Below, one piece after another: positions 6,422 to 12,709 of a DNA stretch of 16,963 nucleotides; position 1 is the stretch's first letter, and every line of letters starts with the position of its first letter. Under the pieces are notes generated by a model. The model ran no database searches, was not told where the DNA came from, and saw only the letters and a program-made list of their open reading frames with translations. The position numbers were made by a program, and so were the translations under genes. The stretch comes from an uncultured Eubacteriales bacterium (GTDB lineage Bacteria; Bacillota; Clostridia; Oscillospirales; Oscillospiraceae): assembly GCA_900540635.1 (NCBI GenBank), contig UQGU01000051.1:1-16963 (forward strand), in the 5' to 3' direction.

Positions 6422-7327
6422 TCAATCCTCGGGGGGATACTGCTCAATGGCAGGCTGGAAGCGGAAGATATTGTGGCTGGCGCCGGAGTCCGCAACCACG
6501 CACTCGCCGGTAATGCCGTCGCCCATGGGCGTGGCCAGGGCGTAAGCAATGATTGCCACCTCATCCACAGGCTGCTGGCCATCGGTCTGCCAGACCATGA
6601 GTTCATCGTAGAACTCGTCCTGCTTCTCTTCCGGCAGCAGCTCAGAGGCCAGATTTCCGGCAGCGCCGGGGGTAACCATGCCGCCGGGCGCCACAGCATT
6701 GACCATAATGCCGTAGCGCTTCAGCTCCTTGGCCGCCTGGGTAGCCAACGCCACAACCGCGCCCTTGCTGGCAGCGTAATGGGAATAACCGCCGAACACA
6801 GGATAGGGCATCCAGGGGCTATTGGAGGCGATGAATACCATCTTGCCGGGGATCTTATGATCGATCATGTACCGGCTGACATACTTCACAAGGAAAAATG
6901 CGCCGTTAACATTGGTATCCATCACCCGCTCCAGATCCTCTCTGGGCAGGTCGCACAGGTGGGCATAGTTCCAGGTTGCGGCAGAATTGATGAGGATATC
7001 CACCGTACCGAAGGAATCCACGGTGAAATCCACCAGCTTGGCCACCTGCTCTTCTTCCCGGACATCGCAGAAGCAGAACTTCACAGAATCTCCGAAGCCA
7101 TACTTTTGCAGAAGGTCCATTGCAGCCTCTTCCTCAACAGTGGAATTGGAAGCAATCACAACCTTTGCCCCGCCCTGGAGCAGCCGATAGGCAATATCGA
7201 AGCCCAGTCCGGAGCTGCCGCCGGGTACCAGCGCAACCTTTCCCTTTACGGAGAACATCTCCTCCAGAGGCCTTGCCACCTGAATGTAGCCCTCCAGCAT
7301 TGCTTTGTCATTTGGTTGAAATGCCAT
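6422..7327 (-). CDS. Divergent SDR-family oxidoreductase
   Basis: A 301-residue short-chain dehydrogenase-like protein, first gene of the four-gene operon. The Rossmann motif is PGGSSGLG (35-42), where the usual first Thr is Pro. The NNAG motif is replaced by NSAAT (114-118), Asn139 is kept, the catalytic Ser is Ser168 or Ser170, and the Tyr/Lys pair is YAASK (184-188), followed by VAPGG. An N-terminal extension of about 28 residues precedes the first strand. This pattern resembles gluconate 5-dehydrogenase/mannitol dehydrogenase-type SDRs, but the substrate is unknown. The ATG at 7327 has AAGAGGG upstream; a TTG at 7360 is open in frame but has no good ribosome site. It overlaps nothing and leads into the Cys-rich gene after 15 bp. 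Catalytic residues look intact. Confidence 0.87.
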   Translation of the reverse strand: MAFQPNDKAMLEGYIQVARPLEEMFSVKGKVALVPGGSSGLGFDIAYRLLQGGAKVVIASNSTVEEEAAMDLLQKYGFGDSVKFCFCDVREEEQVAKLVDFTVDSFGTVDILINSAATWNYAHLCDLPREDLERVMDTNVNGAFFLVKYVSRYMIDHKIPGKMVFIASNSPWMPYPVFGGYSHYAASKGAVVALATQAAKELKRYGIMVNAVAPGGMVTPGAAGNLASELLPEEKQDEFYDELMVWQTDGQQPVDEVAIIAYALATPMGDGITGECVVADSGASHNIFRFQPAIEQYPPED

Positions 7328-7413
7328 TTCTAAAATCCCTCTTTCCCTGCCGCCCGTCAATTTAACCGGCGATCAGTTTTCAGTATGCTTTCCTGGGTCT
7401 GAACGCTAGCCTT

Positions 7414-7419
7414 ATTGTA
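7414..7419 (-). promoter_or_regulatory. Candidate -10 element of the SDR/GcvT operon
   Basis: TACAAT on the minus strand, about 87 bases before the first start codon. The matching -35 region (about 7437-7442) is poor and lies inside the palindrome at 7433-7450. A promoter that needs an activator bound there would look like this. Weak on its own. Confidence 0.35.
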
Positions 7420-7432
7420 ATGCAGAAGGCGG

Positions 7433-7450
7433 ATTGTGAATATACACAAT
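7433..7450. promoter_or_regulatory. 18-bp near-palindromic candidate operator
   Basis: ATTGTGAATATACACAAT has perfect 6-bp arms (ATTGTG/CACAAT) around AATATA, with 16 of 18 positions symmetric. It lies in the divergent region between the regulator gene and the four-gene operon, over the expected -35 of the operon promoter and about 50 bp upstream of the regulator promoter. This is a natural place for a PucR-type activator, but binding is inference. Confidence 0.5.
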
Positions 7451-7499
7451 TTTTATGGAAATCAACGCCGCTTCCACCGCGTTTTGACGGTCCATCCTA

Positions 7500-7528
7500 T
7501 TGACAGCTCCCATGAGAGTGTCTATAAT
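7500..7528 (+). promoter_or_regulatory. Consensus sigma-A promoter of the PucR-like regulator
   Basis: TTGACA (7500-7505), a 17-base spacer and TATAAT (7523-7528) match the consensus at all twelve positions. The start codon follows 30 bases after the -10. Confidence 0.88.
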
Positions 7529-7558
7529 GAATGCAAACCGGAAAGGACGGACAGCCCC

Positions 7559-9070
7559 ATGAAGCTCAATGCAGATATTGTCTATGAAGGATTAAAAAAG
7601 AAATATCCCGTTACTATGTCGGGCCCAAAATCCACGCAGCTGACGATTTCCAGGCCGGAGCTGTATCTGGACAATGAGGTTGCCTTCTACGCGGACCACC
7701 TGTATCTGGCAACCGTCGACCACCTTCCCGTGCACCCGCAGCTTCAAAAAAATGCGGTCATCGTGGTGATCGGAGAAGGAGCCAAGCTGTTTCACTATCG
7801 GGAGCAGTGCTGCTTGATCGTCATTGAGAAGGATGCCGACTTTTTCGAGGTAAATCGCTGCATCTGTCAGCTCTTTGACCGGTACTACGCCTGGGAGCAG
7901 AAGCTATTTGACATTTTTCTGGACACGGCGGATTTGCAGCAGATCGTCGCGTGCAGCGAGCCGCTGTTCGACTGCTCCATCTGCGTTTTGGATGCCTCCT
8001 TTCACTACATCACAAAGGCGGACAGCCGATTGGAGCCGGAGCAAATTGGTGCATATCTGACGGAATTTGACCTTAGGACAGAACGAAAAGGCGCATTTCT
8101 TCTGGAATTGAAGGGCGGAGATTACCTCTGCGTGAATTTGTTCAACGCCAACGGCGCCTATATCGGCTGTGTCTATTTCAGCGGAAAAAGCACCTTTGCT
8201 GAGGCTGACCTTACGCTTGCGGAATTTCTGGCCCGCCTGATTGAAAAATCCATAGAGCGGGATCCATCCATTCTCATCAGCGAGCAATCCGTTTCGAAAA
8301 CAGCCTTTGCCAATCTTGTAAACGGCTATCCGCTGACGGCAAATCAGAAATGGGCGCTGAATGTCATGCAGGAAGGACAGCATTTTGTCTGCATCACCCA
8401 ATACTGCGCCAACCGCGCTTCCAGGCTGCCCAGGAACTATATCTGCGGCGCCTTTGAGCGGGAATTTCCGGAATCTTACGCCTTTCCGAAGAAAAATACC
8501 ATTGTATGCTTTCTGAATGTTGTCCCGCTGACAGACAAGCGTGGAGATTACTATGCCGCGCTCAACAGCCGCATGAGCAAATTTCTGCGGGAAACCAACG
8601 GTGTCGCCGGAGTCAGCAATGGCTTTTCTGACCCATACGGGGCCTGCATTGCCTATATGCAGGCAGAGGCTGCCGTAGAGAGCGGAAAAATCACCAATCC
8701 GGGCACCAGGCTGTTTTATTTTCGTTCCTACGCGCTGATCAATATGGTCATCAATTCCATGGGGAACCTGCCTGCCCAGGCCTATTTCACAGAGCGGCTG
8801 CAAGCCCTGATTCGGCATGACAAGGTAGGCCCCATCTCCTATCTGGACACACTGCGGACCTTTCTGCGCACGAGTATGTCTTATTCTCAGACGGCAGAAG
8901 AGCTTTTTGTTCACCGCAGCACCGTTGTGGACCGGATCAGCCGCATTGAACGGGAGCTGGACATCAGTCTGAAAGACCCGGACACCCGTCTTCAGCTGGA
9001 AATCATCCTGAAAGCCATGGAAATAGAGGATATGGTCCATGCCTCCAAAGAAACGACCGCCGCGGAATGA
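7559..9070 (+). CDS. PucR-family transcriptional regulator
   Basis: A 503-residue regulator and the only plus-strand protein gene. The C-terminal part (about 428-487) fits the PucR helix-turn-helix (HTH_30): YLDTLRTFLRTSMSYSQTAEELF, then VHRSTVVDRISRIEREL and a DPDTRLQLEIILKA tail. Residues 1 to about 110 resemble the N-terminal ligand-side domain of PucR proteins, and a central GAF-like region (about 120-230) includes VACSEPLFDCSICVLD. Such proteins usually activate catabolic genes for purines, sugar diacids or other small molecules. The ATG at 7559 was chosen because it follows the consensus promoter and GGAAAGGA; in-frame extension to 7436 would run through the promoter and operator. It is divergent from the SDR/GcvT operon and probably controls it. 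Its stop codon lies in the loop of the terminator. Ligand unknown. Confidence 0.88.
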   Translation: MKLNADIVYEGLKKKYPVTMSGPKSTQLTISRPELYLDNEVAFYADHLYLATVDHLPVHPQLQKNAVIVVIGEGAKLFHYREQCCLIVIEKDADFFEVNRCICQLFDRYYAWEQKLFDIFLDTADLQQIVACSEPLFDCSICVLDASFHYITKADSRLEPEQIGAYLTEFDLRTERKGAFLLELKGGDYLCVNLFNANGAYIGCVYFSGKSTFAEADLTLAEFLARLIEKSIERDPSILISEQSVSKTAFANLVNGYPLTANQKWALNVMQEGQHFVCITQYCANRASRLPRNYICGAFEREFPESYAFPKKNTIVCFLNVVPLTDKRGDYYAALNSRMSKFLRETNGVAGVSNGFSDPYGACIAYMQAEAAVESGKITNPGTRLFYFRSYALINMVINSMGNLPAQAYFTERLQALIRHDKVGPISYLDTLRTFLRTSMSYSQTAEELFVHRSTVVDRISRIERELDISLKDPDTRLQLEIILKAMEIEDMVHASKETTAAE

Positions 9071-9080
9071 TCCGCGGCGG
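9057..9080. terminator. Hairpin between convergent genes
   Basis: CCGCCGCGGA and TCCGCGGCGG form a perfect 10-bp stem around ATGA. The TGA stop of the regulator forms the last bases of the loop. T-tracts on either side are weak (CCTTTGGGTT on plus, TCGTTTCTTTGG on minus), so it may serve both convergent genes. Confidence 0.65.
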
Positions 9081-9107
9081 CCTTTGGGTTATGATGTATT
9101 AGAAGTT

Positions 9108-9323
9108 TTAGCGGGAGCACTTCTTCAGATCTTCATCGATCTGATCGGCAAGCTTTGCAACCTCAGCCGATTCGGGGTAGGACAGCAGCTTCCGATAGGT
9201 CAGCGCCCCAACCATCTTCATGCGGGGATCCGTGCTGGAGCCGGGGGCGTACTTCTCCATAACCTGCTTGCCCTCAGGGCTGCGCATAATATCGCGAATT
9301 TTAGAATCCAGAGACAGTGCCAT
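9108..9323 (-). CDS. Small stand-alone 71-residue helical protein
   Basis: A short gene that I accept because of an excellent ribosome site (AAGGAGG, eight bases before the ATG at 9323) and normal codon use. The protein is predicted soluble and helical, with no signal or membrane segment. Its sequence (SLDSKIRDIMRSPEGKQVME, then KYAPG, then LTYRKLLSYP) recalls short helical domains that I remember attached to the C-termini of some Clostridia and bifidobacterial carbohydrate enzymes, here as a separate protein. This likeness is from memory and not firm. It is convergent with the PucR-like gene and ends about 28 bp from the shared hairpin. No clear promoter was seen in the 100 bp upstream. The function is unknown. 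Confidence 0.7.
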   Translation of the reverse strand: MALSLDSKIRDIMRSPEGKQVMEKYAPGSSTDPRMKMVGALTYRKLLSYPESAEVAKLADQIDEDLKKCSR

Positions 9324-9500
9324 AATTGTATCCTCCTTAAAAATGAAAAGTCACTCGATAAATTGCGGTGTCATCTCTTCCTGAGAATTGACCCATTCGT
9401 AGTCTAGCATCTTTTCTCTTTTTATAAAATCCACAAAATATAGATTGATACACGCAAAAAACACGACACAATGACGGTCCCCTCTCCCGGCACAGCAAAC

Positions 9501-9523
9501 GGGGACGGTACAAAACCGTCCCC
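9501..9523 (-). terminator. Hairpin terminator after nanA
   Basis: GGGGACGGT and ACCGTCCCC form a perfect 9-bp stem with a 5-nt loop, 20 bp after the nanA stop. The minus-strand sequence after it (GTTTGCTG) has a short T run. It marks the end of the sialic acid transport operon. Confidence 0.72.
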
Positions 9524-9543
9524 GCGAAAATATGAAATTTGCC

Positions 9544-10455
9544 TTACAGCTTTGCCTTCACGGCGCTGATCATGGCTACGCACTCCTTGGCGATTTCCTT
9601 GTCGCCCTCCTGGAGGCCCAGCAGGGGTTCCCGGACGCCGCCGATGTCGGGGCCGCCGGTCTGACGGAGGATCTCCTTGATCATGGCATACATATTGCCC
9701 TTGCCGGAGCACATCTTGTAGATGATCTGGCAGGCATCCTGCTGCAGCTCACGGGCCTTGTCCAGATCCTTGCCGGACTTTGCCAGCTCGAAAATCTTCA
9801 GGTAGACCTCGGGCATCGCGCCGTAGGTGCCGCCGATGGCACCGGTAGCGCCGGAGACCAGGCCGCCCAGCAGCTGCTCATCGGGGCCGTTGAAGACCAC
9901 CTTGGCACCGCAGTGGATCCACTTCTCAATGTCTTCCACAGGCATGGAGGAGTTCTTCACACCGATGCAGCGGGGGTTCTCCAGCATGGTAGCAAGCAAA
10001 GAGGGATTCAGAGCAACACCCGCCAGCTGGGGGATGTTGTAGATGATGAAGTCGGTGTTGGGGGCAGCGGAGGAGATGTCATTCCAATACTTGGCAATGG
10101 CAGCATCCGGCAGATGGAAGTAAATGGGGGGAATGGAAGCGATGGCATCCACGCCCAGGCTCTCTGCATGGGCAGCCAGCTCCATGGACTCCCGGGTACC
10201 GTTGCAGGCCACGTGGGCAATGATGGTCAGCTTGCCCTTGGCAACTTTCATGACGTTCTCCAGCAGCAGCTTCCGCTCGGGAACGGTCTGGTAAATGCAC
10301 TCGCCGGAGGAACCGCCCACGTACAGGCCCTTGACACCCTTATCGATGTAATACTGGGTCAGCTCGCGAACAGCCTTGGGGGAAATATCGCCCTTTTCAT
10401 CGTAGCAAGCGTAGAACGCAGGAATAATACCGGCGTATTTGGACAGATCTTTCAT
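9544..10455 (-). CDS. nanA: N-acetylneuraminate lyase (DapA/NanA superfamily)
   Basis: A 303-residue TIM-barrel class I aldolase that splits N-acetylneuraminate into N-acetylmannosamine and pyruvate in the cytoplasm. The superfamily motif GGSSGE is at 47-52, the catalytic Tyr139 is in IYNIPQLAGV, and the Schiff-base Lys167 is in IGVKNSS. The segments IAHVACNGT, FNGPDEQLLGG and GATGAIGGTYG match NanA better than dihydrodipicolinate synthase. Context agrees: it is downstream of a sugar ABC transporter and near an AGE-family epimerase and an RpiR regulator. The ATG at 10455 has AAAGGAG upstream. It is separated from the permease gene by 270 bp containing a palindromic element, so it may be partly uncoupled from the transporter; no clear own promoter was seen. 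Confidence 0.9.
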   Translation of the reverse strand: MKDLSKYAGIIPAFYACYDEKGDISPKAVRELTQYYIDKGVKGLYVGGSSGECIYQTVPERKLLLENVMKVAKGKLTIIAHVACNGTRESMELAAHAESLGVDAIASIPPIYFHLPDAAIAKYWNDISSAAPNTDFIIYNIPQLAGVALNPSLLATMLENPRCIGVKNSSMPVEDIEKWIHCGAKVVFNGPDEQLLGGLVSGATGAIGGTYGAMPEVYLKIFELAKSGKDLDKARELQQDACQIIYKMCSGKGNMYAMIKEILRQTGGPDIGGVREPLLGLQEGDKEIAKECVAMISAVKAKL

Positions 10456-10498
10456 TTTTCATACTCCTTTTCTTTTGCGGGGGGCTGTTCAATTACAC

Positions 10499-10688
10499 TG
10501 TCATTGCGAACCAGTGACCGATGTCACTACTCCGCGCTAAGAGCCGGCTTCGCCGGTTGCGCTATGTACGTGACTGCGGTCACAGCGGTGTGGCAATCCC
10601 CCGGTTAGAGGCAAACGCTCGGATTTCTCAGAATGTCTGAAAATCCGGGGGATTCCCACGTCAGTGTGCGCACTGGCTCGGAATGACA
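10499..10688. repeat. Palindromic MITE/REP-like element between permease and nanA genes
   Basis: The ends are imperfect inverted repeats: TGTCATTGCGAACCAGT (from 10499) and ACTGGCTCGGAATGACA (ending 10688). Inside there is a second inverted pair, GTGTGGCAATCCCCC (about 10588-10602) and GGGGGATTCCCAC (about 10647-10659), and a small GCCGG/CCGGC hairpin near 10543-10556. No reading frame of its own is convincing. The end sequence resembles interspersed elements I know from gut Clostridia genomes (CATTGCGA...TCGCAATGACA). It lies inside what would otherwise be one operon. Confidence 0.75.
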
Positions 10689-10725
10689 CGCCTTTTTTGA
10701 CTGCCCCGATGGTTAACGATTGAAA

Positions 10726-11634
10726 TTAGCCCTTCACAGCGCCCATGGTAATGCCCTTGGTGAAGTACTTCTGGAACACCAGGAACACAATGATGATGGG
10801 CACGGAGGCCAGGGCTGCACCGGCCATCAGCAGGCCGTAGTCCGTGGAGCTTTCGCCCTGCATGGTTGCAATACCAAGGGAGATGGTCAGGTTCTTGTTG
10901 GAGGTCAGCATAATCAGCTGCATGAAATAGTCATTCCAAGAGTTGATAAAGGTGAAGATGGCGCAGGCGCCAACGCCGGGCTTGATCATGGGGAACATGA
11001 CATCCGTGAAGGTTCTCCACTCGGAAGCGCCGTCAATGCGGCAGGCCTCGGTCATTTCCGTGGGAATGCCTTCTGCGAACTGCTTCAGCAGGAACACGCC
11101 GAAGGGCCAGCCCACGATGGGGAAGATAACTGCCCAGATGGTATCGTACAGACCCAGGCTGGACATTTCCCGCAGCAGAGGGATCAGGATAACCTGCTTG
11201 GGCAGGGCCATGGCGCAGACCACCAGAGAGAAGACCACGCTGCGGCCGATGAAGCGCTTCTTGGCCAGAGCATAACCGGCCATGGCGGCGGTCAGGCAGG
11301 TGATCAGCATGGAGGCAACGGACATGAACACGGTGTTGATCAGCCAGCGGATGGCGGCAGGCACCGTGGGGCCGGTGATGATATACTTGCCGAAGGTCAG
11401 GTCAAACAGGGGCGCAGAGCGCTTGCTGAACAGGCGCTGGAAGTTGCCCAGGTCCCACTCGGTGGGAATCCACACAGGGGTGGTGGAGTTGATCTCCCGG
11501 CCAGTCTTGAATGCACCGGTGATGATCCAGTACAGAGGGAAGGCAAACAGGAAGGCAAGAATGCCAACGCAGATGAAGGAAATCACGCGATAAACCTTTT
11601 GCCGGGCGGCGTTCTTCTGAATTTGATCTTTCAT
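10726..11634 (-). CDS. Sugar ABC transporter permease, MalG-type (CUT1)
   Basis: A 302-residue inner membrane permease with six predicted membrane helices, the first at about residues 17-40. The cytoplasmic EAA loop that contacts the ATPase reads EACRIDGASEWRTFTDVMFP, and the C-terminus ends KYFTKGITMGAVKG as in MalG-like proteins. It pairs with the upstream permease gene (14-bp gap) and the lipoprotein binding protein. Context with nanA, an epimerase and an RpiR regulator points to sialic acid or a related amino sugar as cargo; this is inference. No ATPase gene is in the cluster, so a shared MsmK-type ATPase coded elsewhere is likely. The start at 11634 has GGGGGAG upstream. Confidence 0.92.
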   Translation of the reverse strand: MKDQIQKNAARQKVYRVISFICVGILAFLFAFPLYWIITGAFKTGREINSTTPVWIPTEWDLGNFQRLFSKRSAPLFDLTFGKYIITGPTVPAAIRWLINTVFMSVASMLITCLTAAMAGYALAKKRFIGRSVVFSLVVCAMALPKQVILIPLLREMSSLGLYDTIWAVIFPIVGWPFGVFLLKQFAEGIPTEMTEACRIDGASEWRTFTDVMFPMIKPGVGACAIFTFINSWNDYFMQLIMLTSNKNLTISLGIATMQGESSTDYGLLMAGAALASVPIIIVFLVFQKYFTKGITMGAVKG

Positions 11635-11648
11635 AGCTTCGCTCCCCC

Positions 11649-12557
11649 TTACTTTTCTTCGCCCAGCTTGAACTGGACGGCGGACAGGATGGCGATGATG
11701 ATGGCCAGAATGACACCCATGGCATTGCCATAGCCGTACTTATACAGCTTGAAGGCGTTGTAATAGATGTAGTACATGATGGTCATGGTGGAGTTGTTGG
11801 GTCCGCCCAGGGTCAGCAGCTGGATCAGTGCGAAGCACTGGAAGGAGTTGATGGTGGTAATGACCAGGATGTAAAGGGTGGTGGGCATCATCTGGGGCCA
11901 CTTGATCTTCCAGAAGGCCTGCATCTGGGTTGCGCCGTCAACCTCGGCAGCCTCCACCAGAGACTTGTCCACGTTGTCCAGTGCGGAGACGTACAGGACG
12001 ATGGGCTGGCCCACAGAGGTGGTCAGCAGGATCAGGATGATGCAGCCCAGGGCATACCGGGAGTCGCCCAGCCAGTTGATGTTCTTATCCAGCAGGCCAA
12101 GGTTGGTGCCCAGGTAGTTGAAGATACCGTAGTAATTGTTGTACATCCACTTCCACACCATGGTGACGGCCACGGAGCCGGTGACCACAGGCAGATAGAA
12201 GATGCAGCGGAATGCTGAGGTGGCTGTCACGTGCATCTTGCTGATGACGGAGGCAACCCACAGGGAGAATGCGCAGGTGACGGGCACGGAAACCAGGACG
12301 ATGACCAGGGTGTTCCGCAGTGCGATCCAGAAAACCTTATCCTGGAACAGGGTCTTGTAGTTGCCAAAGCCCACGAAAATGTCCGCGCGGCCCATGGTTG
12401 CGTCGAAGAAGCTGGTATAGACGCACATAAACATGGGGTACAGGACAAACATGGCAAAGAAAATCAGGAACGGAAGCATGAACGCATAGCCGGTCATGGT
12501 TTCGTGCATAACAAGCTTCCGGGACTTGGTATTCAAAGCAATTCTCTTGTTCGCCAC
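11649..12557 (-). CDS. Sugar ABC transporter permease, MalF-type (CUT1)
   Basis: A 302-residue membrane permease with an N-terminal cytoplasmic segment, a first helix in YAFMLPFLIFFAMFVLYPMF and about six helices in all. The EAA loop reads EAAEVDGATQMQAFWKIKWP. It works as a heterodimer with the MalG-type permease 14 bp downstream. I chose a GTG start at 12557 because GAGGAGG lies seven bases before it. The frame is open to 12623, but that would cover the large inverted repeat at 12581-12636. The 152-bp gap to the binding-protein gene holds two stable hairpins, which may lower permease expression relative to the binding protein. Substrate probably sialic acid, from context only. Confidence 0.9.
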   Translation of the reverse strand: MANKRIALNTKSRKLVMHETMTGYAFMLPFLIFFAMFVLYPMFMCVYTSFFDATMGRADIFVGFGNYKTLFQDKVFWIALRNTLVIVLVSVPVTCAFSLWVASVISKMHVTATSAFRCIFYLPVVTGSVAVTMVWKWMYNNYYGIFNYLGTNLGLLDKNINWLGDSRYALGCIILILLTTSVGQPIVLYVSALDNVDKSLVEAAEVDGATQMQAFWKIKWPQMMPTTLYILVITTINSFQCFALIQLLTLGGPNNSTMTIMYYIYYNAFKLYKYGYGNAMGVILAIIIAILSAVQFKLGEEK

Positions 12558-12580
12558 GGAGAATCCTCCTCTCAAAATTT

Positions 12581-12636
12581 GTAAGAGGTAATCGTGAGGC
12601 GTGAATCGGGCTTCACGATCCACGATTACCTCTTAC
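12581..12636. repeat. 56-bp nested perfect inverted repeat in the operon
   Basis: The outer arms GTAAGAGGTAATCGTG (12581-12596) and CACGATTACCTCTTAC (12621-12636) are perfect 16-bp complements. Inside, GTGAA (12601-12605) and TTCAC (12612-12616) form a second stem. In mRNA this would be one long hairpin 23 bp upstream of the permease GTG. It may protect the upstream message, attenuate, or be a small mobile palindrome. Confidence 0.85.
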
Positions 12637-12654
12637 GCACATAGCCGATGATAA

Positions 12655-12685
12655 GCGCCCCTTCCCCCTTGAAGGGAAGGGGCGC
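12655..12685 (-). terminator. Stable GC-rich hairpin after the binding-protein gene
   Basis: GCGCCCCTTCCC and GGGAAGGGGCGC form a perfect 12-bp stem with a 7-nt loop, 24 bp after the binding-protein stop. There is no T-tract, so it is more likely a 3'-end-stabilising or attenuating structure than a full terminator. Such hairpins between binding-protein and permease genes commonly set their different expression levels. Confidence 0.65.
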
Positions 12686-12709
12686 GCAAGAGTCTAACCG
12701 ATTTCGGAA

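Noticed and set aside
3767..7333. A 1188-codon open frame on the plus strand opposite the four-gene operon
   Set aside because: It runs antisense to four genes with clear motifs and ribosome sites, has no ribosome site or recognisable domain, and is explained by GC-rich codon bias on the other strand.
7328..7360. TTG start of the first SDR gene
   Set aside because: No ribosome site precedes it, while AAGAGGG precedes the ATG at 7327.
7436..7558. 41-residue extension of the PucR-like regulator
   Set aside because: It would begin within the palindrome and run through a consensus promoter.
7904..9040. A 378-codon minus-strand open frame inside the regulator gene
   Set aside because: The plus frame has a promoter, ribosome site and PucR HTH; the minus frame has none.
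12558..12623. 22-residue extension of the MalF-type permease
   Set aside because: It covers the large inverted repeat and lacks a ribosome site; GTG at 12557 has GAGGAGG.
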